Assembly (NCBI GenBank): GCA_002407925.1
Contig: DHPN01000021.1
Span: forward strand, 62,079-75,583
Reading direction: 5' to 3'
Source: Atopobiaceae bacterium UBA5363
Lineage (GTDB): Bacteria; Actinomycetota; Coriobacteriia; Coriobacteriales; Atopobiaceae
Length of the DNA stretch: 13,505 bases
This document shows, in pieces, positions 7,520 to 13,505 of the stretch (positions within the stretch are counted from its first letter, which is position 1; the number at the start of each line of letters is the position of its first letter). Both the position numbers and the translations under genes were made by a program. A model generated the notes under the pieces. That model was not told the origin of the DNA, did not search any database, and worked only from the letters and a program-made list of their open reading frames with translations.

Positions 7520-7525
7520 ATTGTA
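7520..7525 (-). promoter_or_regulatory. Possible -10 element of a guaB promoter
   Basis: TACAAT on the minus strand, 65 bp upstream of the guaB start, matches the -10 consensus in five of six positions. The -35 region falls inside the stem-loop at 7541-7555, and the best hexamer (TGAGCA, 18-bp spacing) is poor. It is plausible that guaB has its own promoter, since a stem-loop separates it from the glycosyltransferase. Confidence 0.35.
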
Positions 7526-7540
7526 GGGCAAATGCTTTAT

Positions 7541-7555
7541 CCCTGCTCAGCAGGG
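7541..7555 (-). other. Perfect 6-bp stem-loop directly after the glycosyltransferase stop
   Basis: CCCTGC and GCAGGG surround a 3-nt loop, starting on the base after the glycosyltransferase stop codon (TAG, 7558-7556). A T-run is lacking (the following bases are ATAAAGCATTT), so efficient intrinsic termination is doubtful. It may be a 3'-end stabilising hairpin or a weak terminator. Confidence 0.4.
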
Positions 7556-8860
7556 CTATGCTTTTCCACCCTCATTCATGACCTGATCGAAGTTCACAGC
7601 GATGTCATGTTTGGTCGGCACCCATTCCACCTTCTTGAACAGCGCCGCCACTGTAATCGGTATGTAGGTCATCATGAAGATGGGAAACGTGAAGAGATTC
7701 GTAAAGATGCGGGAGCGCTTATTTGCATGAATGTGCGAGCGCTCAGAGATGGTTGTGATAATTGCAAGGAGGAAAAACGCCACATACATCGACAGGAATG
7801 TCATCACGAGCGAACCTACGCACATGATGATCTCGCCTTCCGTGGCTAGAAAGCCATGCGAGATGGTACCTATGATCAAATAGCTCGCATTCACAAAGGC
7901 CGACAGCAGTGTCAAGATCATGCCAGGGGCAATCGTCATGAGCATGTCGTAGGAAGCGAACTTCCCTTTGCGAATGCCATGCAACAGGTCTTTGTTGTAT
8001 GAGAAAAAGACCTGATAGAAGCCCTTAGTCCAACGCATTCGCTGCGTCCAGGAGGCTGAGAAGGTCACAGGCTGCTCGTCAAAAAACTCGGCTGGCGCAT
8101 AGCCGATCTGAATGCCGTTCGCACAGCAGAACGTCGAGAACTGGATGTCTTCAGTCAGGGTATGGAAGTCCCAGCCATGCATGCCCTTGATAATACGCGA
8201 TGAAACCATCCAGCCAGAACCAGAGATTGCGCAGCTCGTACCGCTCATCATTCGGGCGTTATTCAAAAACTTTGCCTCCCGCATAAACCAAAGGGCGTAG
8301 GCAGCCGAGACCCAACTTGAGTCAAAGTTCTTTGAGTTGCGATAGCTTGTGCATACGAGGTAGCCGGCATCGAAAGCTTGGTTCATGATCTTGACATAGT
8401 TAGGGGCAATGATGTTGTCGGCGTCCATGACAAAGAAAGCCTCGTATTTGTCTCCGTATTTGTTAAGAATGCGGTTGAAGCCATAATCCATGACCCAGCT
8501 TTTGCCCTTGCGCGCCAAATCGTTGCGATCCCAGGTGATGGCACCTGCAGCCTCAGCCTCCGCATGGGTATTGTCTGTGCAGGCGTCGCAAACAACAAAA
8601 CAGTCGATCAGATCCTTCGGATAGTCCTGCGTGAGTATAGAGCGCACAAGGTTGCCGATTACTGCTTCCTCATTATGGGCTGCAATGAAAAAAGCATACT
8701 TATGCTGCTTTTTCGCAGGGGGAAGCACCACATTGCCCTTCGCCCAGACCTTGAGGATATAGACGAATTGATAGAAGTACGAGATGGTGAAAAATGTCCA
8801 GATGACTATATTAAAGACAACTATAGGCGTTATGCTCATGCGATTGAATTGCAGCTCCAC
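7556..8860 (-). CDS. Membrane-embedded processive GT2 glycosyltransferase
   Basis: Family 2 glycosyltransferase of the cellulose/poly-GlcNAc/hyaluronan synthase kind; polymerises a sugar from a nucleotide donor and probably passes the chain through the membrane. With a GTG start at 8860 it has 434 residues: one N-terminal membrane segment (about 10-37), a cytosolic GT-A domain, then about three membrane segments (305-335, 344-371, 384-408). The GT-A domain carries AAHNEE (60-65), the DxD motif D146-A-D148, TED (236-238) and QRMRW (273-277), the last being the processive-enzyme signature. GTG 8860 is chosen because GGAAGGG lies seven bases upstream and it begins 19 bp after the rluD-like stop. 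An in-frame ATG at 8911 (451 residues) overlaps that gene by 32 bp and has GGAG touching the ATG, an unworkable spacing; ATG 8896 is also possible. Substrate and product cannot be told; no partner export or modifying gene is adjacent. Confidence 0.85.
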   Translation of the reverse strand: MELQFNRMSITPIVVFNIVIWTFFTISYFYQFVYILKVWAKGNVVLPPAKKQHKYAFFIAAHNEEAVIGNLVRSILTQDYPKDLIDCFVVCDACTDNTHAEAEAAGAITWDRNDLARKGKSWVMDYGFNRILNKYGDKYEAFFVMDADNIIAPNYVKIMNQAFDAGYLVCTSYRNSKNFDSSWVSAAYALWFMREAKFLNNARMMSGTSCAISGSGWMVSSRIIKGMHGWDFHTLTEDIQFSTFCCANGIQIGYAPAEFFDEQPVTFSASWTQRMRWTKGFYQVFFSYNKDLLHGIRKGKFASYDMLMTIAPGMILTLLSAFVNASYLIIGTISHGFLATEGEIIMCVGSLVMTFLSMYVAFFLLAIITTISERSHIHANKRSRIFTNLFTFPIFMMTYIPITVAALFKKVEWVPTKHDIAVNFDQVMNEGGKA

Positions 8861-8867
8861 GACTATT

Positions 8868-8874
8868 CCCTTCC
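8868..8874 (-). promoter_or_regulatory. Ribosome-binding site that decides the glycosyltransferase start
   Basis: GGAAGGG on the minus strand, seven bases before GTG 8860 and six bases after the preceding stop codon. It favours the GTG over the two upstream in-frame ATGs and suggests translation coupled to the pseudouridine synthase. Confidence 0.6.
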
Positions 8875-8879
8875 AAAGC

Positions 8880-9947
8880 TCAAACGCCGAGTACATGCGG
8901 GCATATGACATCTCCTGCAGCGGTGCGTCCCATAGAGCGCGCTCCCAACTTCTTTAGTATATCGATGAGATCCACCGGGAGCGGGTCAGCTTCCACGATT
9001 GCCTCTCCCGTCACAGGATGATCGAAAGCGATATGCCACGAATGCAGAAATTGCCTTTTCAAACCCAGGTTGGTCCTGTCGTTGCCTCTGCCGTAAAGCG
9101 GATCCCCGATCACCGGGTGTCCCGCATAGCGCATGTGCACCCGTATTTGGTGCGTTCTTCCCGTATAGAGATGGCACTCAAGTAGGCTGTACCCTTCGTC
9201 CCTACGCCCTGCCTCAAAGCGCTCCAAGACGCGAAAGGTCGTGATGGCCTCCCGCGCGCCGGGATCCTCAGACACGGCCATCTTCAAGCGATCATGCCGA
9301 GAGCGCGCAATGCCTGTCGTGATCGTTCCCTCATCAGGTGCCACATAGCCCCACACCAATGTGAGGTAGCGCCTGTCAAGCGTACGCAGGCGTATGAGAT
9401 CTTGCAGCGCCCTTTGCGTGGTGTCGTCTTTTGCTGCGACCATGAGGCCCGACGTGTCACGATCAAGCCGATGCACAATGCCAGGACGGTCATCCCCTTG
9501 TAAGTGCCCGAGATGGTCGTAGCCGAAGCGCGCTACCAAGGCGTTAGCGAGCGTGTCATTCACATGTCCTGGAGACGGATGGCAAACCAGGCCGGCCTGC
9601 TTTGAAAGTACGACGAGCCACTCGTCCTCGAAACGTATGTCAAGGGGGATAGAGAAATTGGGAGCAAGGCCGTTTGGATCGCTGCGAGGTAAGGGAATTT
9701 CAACGGAAACGCGGTCACCGAGCACGACTTTCTCGCTTTTCGACGTCGCCAGCGTGCCATTGATGCATACTGCCGCGTCTTCGATCAAGTGTGCACAGCT
9801 GCTGCGCGAGGGCAGGATTTTTTGTGCGGCCAGAAACAAGTCGAGGCGTGACCCAGCCGTGCTTGGGCCGACGAGCAGCTCCTTGCGACGGAAAGTCGCC
9901 GGTGCCTTGCCATAGGGGATTTCTGTTTTAGATAGGCAGTTCGTCAT
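8880..9947 (-). CDS. RluA/RluD-family 23S rRNA pseudouridine synthase
   Basis: Isomerises specific uridines in 23S rRNA to pseudouridine. Its 355 residues contain an N-terminal S4 RNA-binding domain (about 28-85) and a catalytic domain with HRLDRDTSGLMV (159-170; Asp162 is the expected nucleophile), plus the conserved LYTGRTHQIRVH and GDPLYG segments. S4 plus this core is the RluC/RluD arrangement; RluD is likelier because the gene is the single downstream partner of lspA, as in many Gram-positives. The residue modified cannot be told. ATG 9947 is the first possible start, because an in-frame TAA lies 12 bases upstream; only a weak AGGC precedes it. The N-terminal 25 residues are poorly conserved-looking. 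It follows lspA by 174 bp and is close-coupled to the glycosyltransferase. Confidence 0.93.
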   Translation of the reverse strand: MTNCLSKTEIPYGKAPATFRRKELLVGPSTAGSRLDLFLAAQKILPSRSSCAHLIEDAAVCINGTLATSKSEKVVLGDRVSVEIPLPRSDPNGLAPNFSIPLDIRFEDEWLVVLSKQAGLVCHPSPGHVNDTLANALVARFGYDHLGHLQGDDRPGIVHRLDRDTSGLMVAAKDDTTQRALQDLIRLRTLDRRYLTLVWGYVAPDEGTITTGIARSRHDRLKMAVSEDPGAREAITTFRVLERFEAGRRDEGYSLLECHLYTGRTHQIRVHMRYAGHPVIGDPLYGRGNDRTNLGLKRQFLHSWHIAFDHPVTGEAIVEADPLPVDLIDILKKLGARSMGRTAAGDVICPHVLGV

Positions 9948-9979
9948 GCCTGTAGTTTAGAGCATTGTGCTGCGGCATA

Positions 9980-10111
9980 TAAAAAGATAGGTCCTGCCTC
10001 TGCGCTCTTTCTTTATATCTTTTCCACAAACTTTTAAAAGCCATATGCTTGAGCGTATCTCTTTGAGCGCACAGGTCCTCTCTCACCAAAGAGACGGCAG
10101 GCACGCAGAGG
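9980..10111 (-). other. Structured lspA-rluD intergenic region with alternative pairing arms
   Basis: Read on the minus strand, CCTCTGCG (10104-10111) can pair perfectly with CGCAGAGG (9997-10004). TGCGCTC (10065-10071) can pair with GAGCGCA (10001-10007), and the two pairings compete for the same bases. A local hairpin TCTCT/AGAGA (10079-10094) lies between, and CTATCTTTTTATATG (T-run 9981-9985) follows the shared arm. This resembles a leader with alternative stems near a weak terminator, but the loops are long and chance pairing is possible. A TATAAA (10012-10017) could be a -10 for rluD, without a convincing -35. No coding frame is seen here. Confidence 0.35.
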
Positions 10112-10121
10112 AAATTGGCGC

Positions 10122-10643
10122 TTAACGATTGGCGTCAGTGAGCGTTTCGGCCTTCTCGCGGCGGGCGTCCCATAGCAGATAGCCCACGAACGTGGCAATC
10201 ACACCGCATGTCACGAATATATCAGCCACGTTGAAGACGGGAAAATCAATAAATGACAAGGCGAGAAAATCCGTGACCGAGCCACATGCTAGCCGATCAA
10301 CCATATTGCCGATGCCGCCCCCAGCAACGCAGGCAAGCGAAGCAACAAGAAAAAGGGGCAGACGCTCCTTTGCGACAAGCACAAGGGCTGCTATGAGCAC
10401 CACGAGCGCAAGCAACACGAACAAAGGAGAGGCCCCCTGCCCCAAACTGAAGGCGGCGCCTGTGTTTTGGATATGCCAGAGATCTATAACGCCGGGGATC
10501 AGGACACGAGCTGGGGAGCCGACCGGCAAAAGGTAACGTATCGCTGCTTTGGTCGCCTGATCGACTAAAACAGCAATGCTCGCAACCGTGAAAAAAACAG
10601 CGAGACGGCCCGTGCTACGAGACCGTAAGTAATTGCCATTCAA
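10122..10643 (-). CDS. lspA: Lipoprotein signal peptidase (signal peptidase II)
   Basis: Inner-membrane aspartyl protease that cleaves the signal peptide of diacylglyceryl-modified prolipoproteins. It has 173 residues and about four membrane segments (about 12-35, 72-90, 96-110 and 142-160). Family motifs are present: DQATK (28-32), NTGAAF (60-65), GGGIGNMVDR (108-117), and the expected catalytic pair Asp125 (SVTDF) and Asp141 (FNVAD). The start is a TTG at 10643, three bases after the ileS stop, with AGGAG inside the end of ileS six bases upstream. No in-frame ATG exists near; an ATG at 10639 is in another frame. The ileS-lspA pair is a well-known bacterial arrangement and implies co-transcription and coupled translation. 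Confidence 0.95.
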   Translation of the reverse strand: MNGNYLRSRSTGRLAVFFTVASIAVLVDQATKAAIRYLLPVGSPARVLIPGVIDLWHIQNTGAAFSLGQGASPLFVLLALVVLIAALVLVAKERLPLFLVASLACVAGGGIGNMVDRLACGSVTDFLALSFIDFPVFNVADIFVTCGVIATFVGYLLWDARREKAETLTDANR

Positions 10644-10646
10644 AAA

Positions 10647-13457
10647 TTACTCCTGCTCATTCGTCAACACAGCCACATGGCAGCGCTCGCACAAGCCTTC
10701 CTCGTCAACGCTGGCTCGCCAGTTCCAGCAGCGAGGACATTTCTTTCCCCTCGCTGGCAGGGCCTCGCAGCCAAGTTCGTCACCTTGCCTTATCTCAACC
10801 GAGGAGCAGACGAACGGCTCGGCGAGATCGCACGACAGCTTGTCGCTGAGTAGCCCAAACTGGTCAGGAGGCAACGTCAAGACAGCGCGCGCAGCCTGCG
10901 TGGTCTTCTCCTCGAAAGCGTCTGCAGACGCGGCTTCCTCATAGGCCTTCGTAAAGGCACCACGCGCAGTGAGCATGGCTTCGTATACAGGTATGTACGG
11001 CATATACTGCTCACGAGCTAGCGGCGCTCTCCACCAGGCGAGCAACGCGGCATAGTCTTGCCCCTCACGCATTGATGACGGTAGGTACGCCATTATCTCG
11101 TCACAAGTAAAAGCCAAGATAGGTTGCAAGTCATGGAGCAGCATCGAGAGGATGTATGCCCATACGGTCTGCGCGCTCCGGCGCCCATGGCTATACGCGG
11201 CATCACAGTACATGCGGTCTTTGGTGGCATTGAGGTAGTCGTTGGAAAGTTCCGTGATGACGAAGTCATAAAGCGTGCGATAGACGGCATTGAAGCAATA
11301 TTCAGCATAAGACGCAGACACGTCGTCATGCACCTGACAGACACGCGCGAGCATGAGCTTGTCATAGGCTGTTAGGTCCTCGAAGGGCACCGCATCGCGC
11401 GCCGGGTCGAACTGCCCCTCGATTTCACCTAACAGGAACTTGAAGGTGTTGCGGAAGCGACGATATGCCTCCCCGACCCGATCGAGTATTGCGGCATCGC
11501 AAGCCACGTCTGTTGAGCTGTCAACTGATGCGACCCACAGGCGAATGATGTCCGCTCCCCTTTCGTTGCAGACCATGTTCGGATCGATGACATTGCCGAG
11601 TGACTTGCTCATCTTGCGCCCTTGTCCGTCAAGGGTGAAGCCCTGAGAGACGACAGACTTGTATGGAGCGACGCCATAGGCGCCCACTGATGTCATGAGC
11701 GCGCTCATGAACCAGCCTCGGTGCTGATCAGAACCTTCAAGATACATATCAGCAGGGAAGGTAAGGTTCTTGCGATGTCGGCACACTGCGGTATGCGAAA
11801 CGCCAGAGTCCCACCAGACGTCAAGAATGTCTTGGTTCGCCTTGAGATGATGGCTGCCGCATTTCGGGCAGACGCAAGCGTCACCCAAATAGTCTGCAGG
11901 ATCATCGGTAAACCAGGCATTGGACCCCTTTTTGCGGAAAAGCGCGATGACGGCATCAAGGGTCTTGTCGTTGACGATGGTCTCGCCGCAGTCCTCGCAC
12001 GTAAAGGCGGGAATGGGGACGCCCCATGCGCGTTGGCGCGAAATGCACCAGTCAGGCCGCTGCTCGACCATTGTGCCGATGCGGTTGGCGGCGCGGGCAG
12101 GATAGAAGCGCACATGGGAGAGCGCCTCAGTTGCCTGCTTTCTCAGGCCCGTCTCATCCATCGAGACAAACCACTGGTTGGTCGCGCGGAATATGACCGG
12201 GCGCTTGCAGCGCCAACAGTGCGGATAGCTGTGGGTGATGTCGATATGGGCAACCAGCACGCCACGCTCGTCAAGCCACTGGATGATCTTGGGGTTGGCT
12301 TCGTTGACCTCCATGCCGGAGAAGGGGCCGCCTGTACCTAGGCCCTCTCCCTTATAAAAGCGGCCGTCATCATCGACCGGCATTACCATCTTGAGACCCT
12401 GGCGCATGCCGGCATTGTAGTCGTCAACGCCATGGCCAGGGGCGGTGTGGACGACGCCAGTGCCGTCTTCGAGCGTCACATAGTCAGCTACGATGAACTT
12501 CCCCTCCTCTGTGGGAAAGATCGGCTGCACATACCGGTTGCCTGCAAGCTCGGAACCGCTGGCATGCCATTCGGCACCATCAGGTCCCTTGACCGTCACG
12601 CAATCCCAGCCAGCGATCTCACAAACGCGCTCTTTCGCAGCGTCCGCCATGATCTCGGCACGGCCATCATGCTCAATCGCGATGTAGTCAAAATCGGGCC
12701 CGAGGATCACGCCTGTGTCAGCCGGCATTGTCCATGGAGTCGTCGTCCAGATCACAACGTCCGTCTTGCCTGCCCATGCCGCAAGGCCCGTCGGCACCGT
12801 CTTCAGTATGAAGCGAACATAGATTGAGGGGCTTAGCTCGTCTCCGTACTCGATCTCAGCCTCTGCAAGCGCCGTGTGACAGTGCGTGCACCAGTGCACC
12901 GGCTTGCGTCCCTGGTAGATTGCGCCCTTGTCCCAAATCGCCTTAAATATCTCGATATCGGTGGCATCATAGTCGTTGGTGTACGTGAGGTAGGGGTTGT
13001 CCCACTCGCCAAGGACACCGAGACGCTTGAAGCCCTGGCGCTGGACGTCGACATTTTCAACAGCCACCTTGCGGCATATCTCACGGACTGTGGACTTTGG
13101 AAGCTGGTTGAATTTCTCCGTCCCGAGACTCTCTTCAACCTTGTGCTCAATAGGCTGGCCATGACAATCCCAGCCAGGGACGTACTCTACGTCATTGCCT
13201 TGCATCATGTGATAGCGATTGATGAAGTCCTTGGAGATCTTATTCATGGCATGGCCCAGGTGTATGGGGCCGTTTGCATAGGGAGGGCCATCGTGCAAGA
13301 CAAATTTCGCATGACCGGCATTCTTTTTACGCTGCAGATCATAAACGTTGTTGTCTTCCCATGCCTTCAGACGCTTGGGCTCGTTTTTTGACAGCTGCGC
13401 CCGCATCGGAAAGCCGGTCTTGGGTAAGTTCATCGTCTTCTTATACACATTTGCCAT
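10647..13457 (-). CDS. ileS: Isoleucyl-tRNA synthetase, bacterial type with C-terminal zinc ribbon
   Basis: Class Ia synthetase charging tRNA-Ile and editing valine. It has 936 residues from ATG 13457. HIGH motif HLGH (66-69) and KMSKS (615-619) are both canonical. The CP1 editing domain includes WTTTPWTMPADTGV and the GTGVVHTAPGHG segment. CRRC-like pairs occur in the insertion (CEDCGE; CPKCGS). The C-terminal ribbon reads CPRCWNW...CERC with Cys907, 910, 923 and 926, the arrangement of the common bacterial enzyme (IleS1) rather than the eukaryote-like mupirocin-resistant IleS2. AGGAGGGG sits five bases before the ATG, which decides the start over an in-frame ATG at 13493. Only 48 bp upstream are in the window, so any T-box leader would be outside it. 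It is transcribed together with lspA. Confidence 0.98.
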   Translation of the reverse strand: MANVYKKTMNLPKTGFPMRAQLSKNEPKRLKAWEDNNVYDLQRKKNAGHAKFVLHDGPPYANGPIHLGHAMNKISKDFINRYHMMQGNDVEYVPGWDCHGQPIEHKVEESLGTEKFNQLPKSTVREICRKVAVENVDVQRQGFKRLGVLGEWDNPYLTYTNDYDATDIEIFKAIWDKGAIYQGRKPVHWCTHCHTALAEAEIEYGDELSPSIYVRFILKTVPTGLAAWAGKTDVVIWTTTPWTMPADTGVILGPDFDYIAIEHDGRAEIMADAAKERVCEIAGWDCVTVKGPDGAEWHASGSELAGNRYVQPIFPTEEGKFIVADYVTLEDGTGVVHTAPGHGVDDYNAGMRQGLKMVMPVDDDGRFYKGEGLGTGGPFSGMEVNEANPKIIQWLDERGVLVAHIDITHSYPHCWRCKRPVIFRATNQWFVSMDETGLRKQATEALSHVRFYPARAANRIGTMVEQRPDWCISRQRAWGVPIPAFTCEDCGETIVNDKTLDAVIALFRKKGSNAWFTDDPADYLGDACVCPKCGSHHLKANQDILDVWWDSGVSHTAVCRHRKNLTFPADMYLEGSDQHRGWFMSALMTSVGAYGVAPYKSVVSQGFTLDGQGRKMSKSLGNVIDPNMVCNERGADIIRLWVASVDSSTDVACDAAILDRVGEAYRRFRNTFKFLLGEIEGQFDPARDAVPFEDLTAYDKLMLARVCQVHDDVSASYAEYCFNAVYRTLYDFVITELSNDYLNATKDRMYCDAAYSHGRRSAQTVWAYILSMLLHDLQPILAFTCDEIMAYLPSSMREGQDYAALLAWWRAPLAREQYMPYIPVYEAMLTARGAFTKAYEEAASADAFEEKTTQAARAVLTLPPDQFGLLSDKLSCDLAEPFVCSSVEIRQGDELGCEALPARGKKCPRCWNWRASVDEEGLCERCHVAVLTNEQE
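10652..10656 (-). promoter_or_regulatory. lspA ribosome-binding site inside the ileS 3' end
   Basis: Within the last ileS codons the minus strand reads GCAGGAGTAATTTTTG, placing GGAG six bases before the TTG start of lspA. The site overlaps the final codons and stop of ileS, so ribosomes finishing ileS could reinitiate on lspA. Confidence 0.6.
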
Positions 13458-13505
13458 GGAAGCCCCTCCTGTGGCGCATAATCGCCTTATCACAATTTCA
13501 AATGA

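Noticed and set aside
13458..13505. Promoter of ileS
   Set aside because: Only 48 bp are available; a GATAAG-like -10 can be imagined but its -35 would lie outside the window.

Overview
The window is 13.5 kb of ordinary bacterial housekeeping chromosome. All nine genes lie on the minus strand, so transcription runs from high to low coordinates. Gene content and style (moderately GC-rich DNA, no ylxR between nusA and infB, a bacterial IleRS with a C-terminal zinc ribbon, an IMP dehydrogenase of the Tritrichomonas type) suggest an anaerobic, host-associated actinobacterium of the Coriobacteriia (Olsenella/Atopobium/Collinsella-like). That placement is an inference from protein style, not from a search.

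Layout in transcription order. (1) 13457-10122: ileS and lspA, 3 nt apart, with lspA starting at TTG. (2) 10121-9948: a 174-nt gap with inverted-repeat arms that can pair in two mutually exclusive ways, followed by a short T-run. (3) 9947-7556: an RluA/RluD-type pseudouridine synthase followed closely by a membrane-embedded processive GT2 glycosyltransferase, most likely starting at GTG 8860. (4) 7455-5935: a T. foetus-type IMP dehydrogenase (guaB) behind a stem-loop and a possible promoter. (5) 5843-3282: leuS. (6) 3281-3061: the main regulatory gap, with a good extended -10 promoter and a two-hairpin leader. (7) 3060-1: rimP, nusA and the 5' third of infB, cut by the window edge inside the GTPase G1 motif.

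Most of the genes serve protein synthesis: two class Ia aminoacyl-tRNA synthetases with editing domains, 30S maturation (RimP), rRNA pseudouridylation, transcription elongation/termination (NusA) and initiation (IF2). LspA finishes lipoproteins, GuaB makes XMP for GTP, and the glycosyltransferase probably exports a surface polysaccharide.

I found no mobile element, CRISPR array, tRNA, rRNA or complete new system. No gap between genes exceeds 300 bases; the longest is 221 bp. The points most worth a second look are the Cys/His tail of NusA where ylxR would normally sit, the hairpin leader of the rimP-nusA-infB operon, the protozoan-like IMP dehydrogenase, and the structured lspA-rluD gap.
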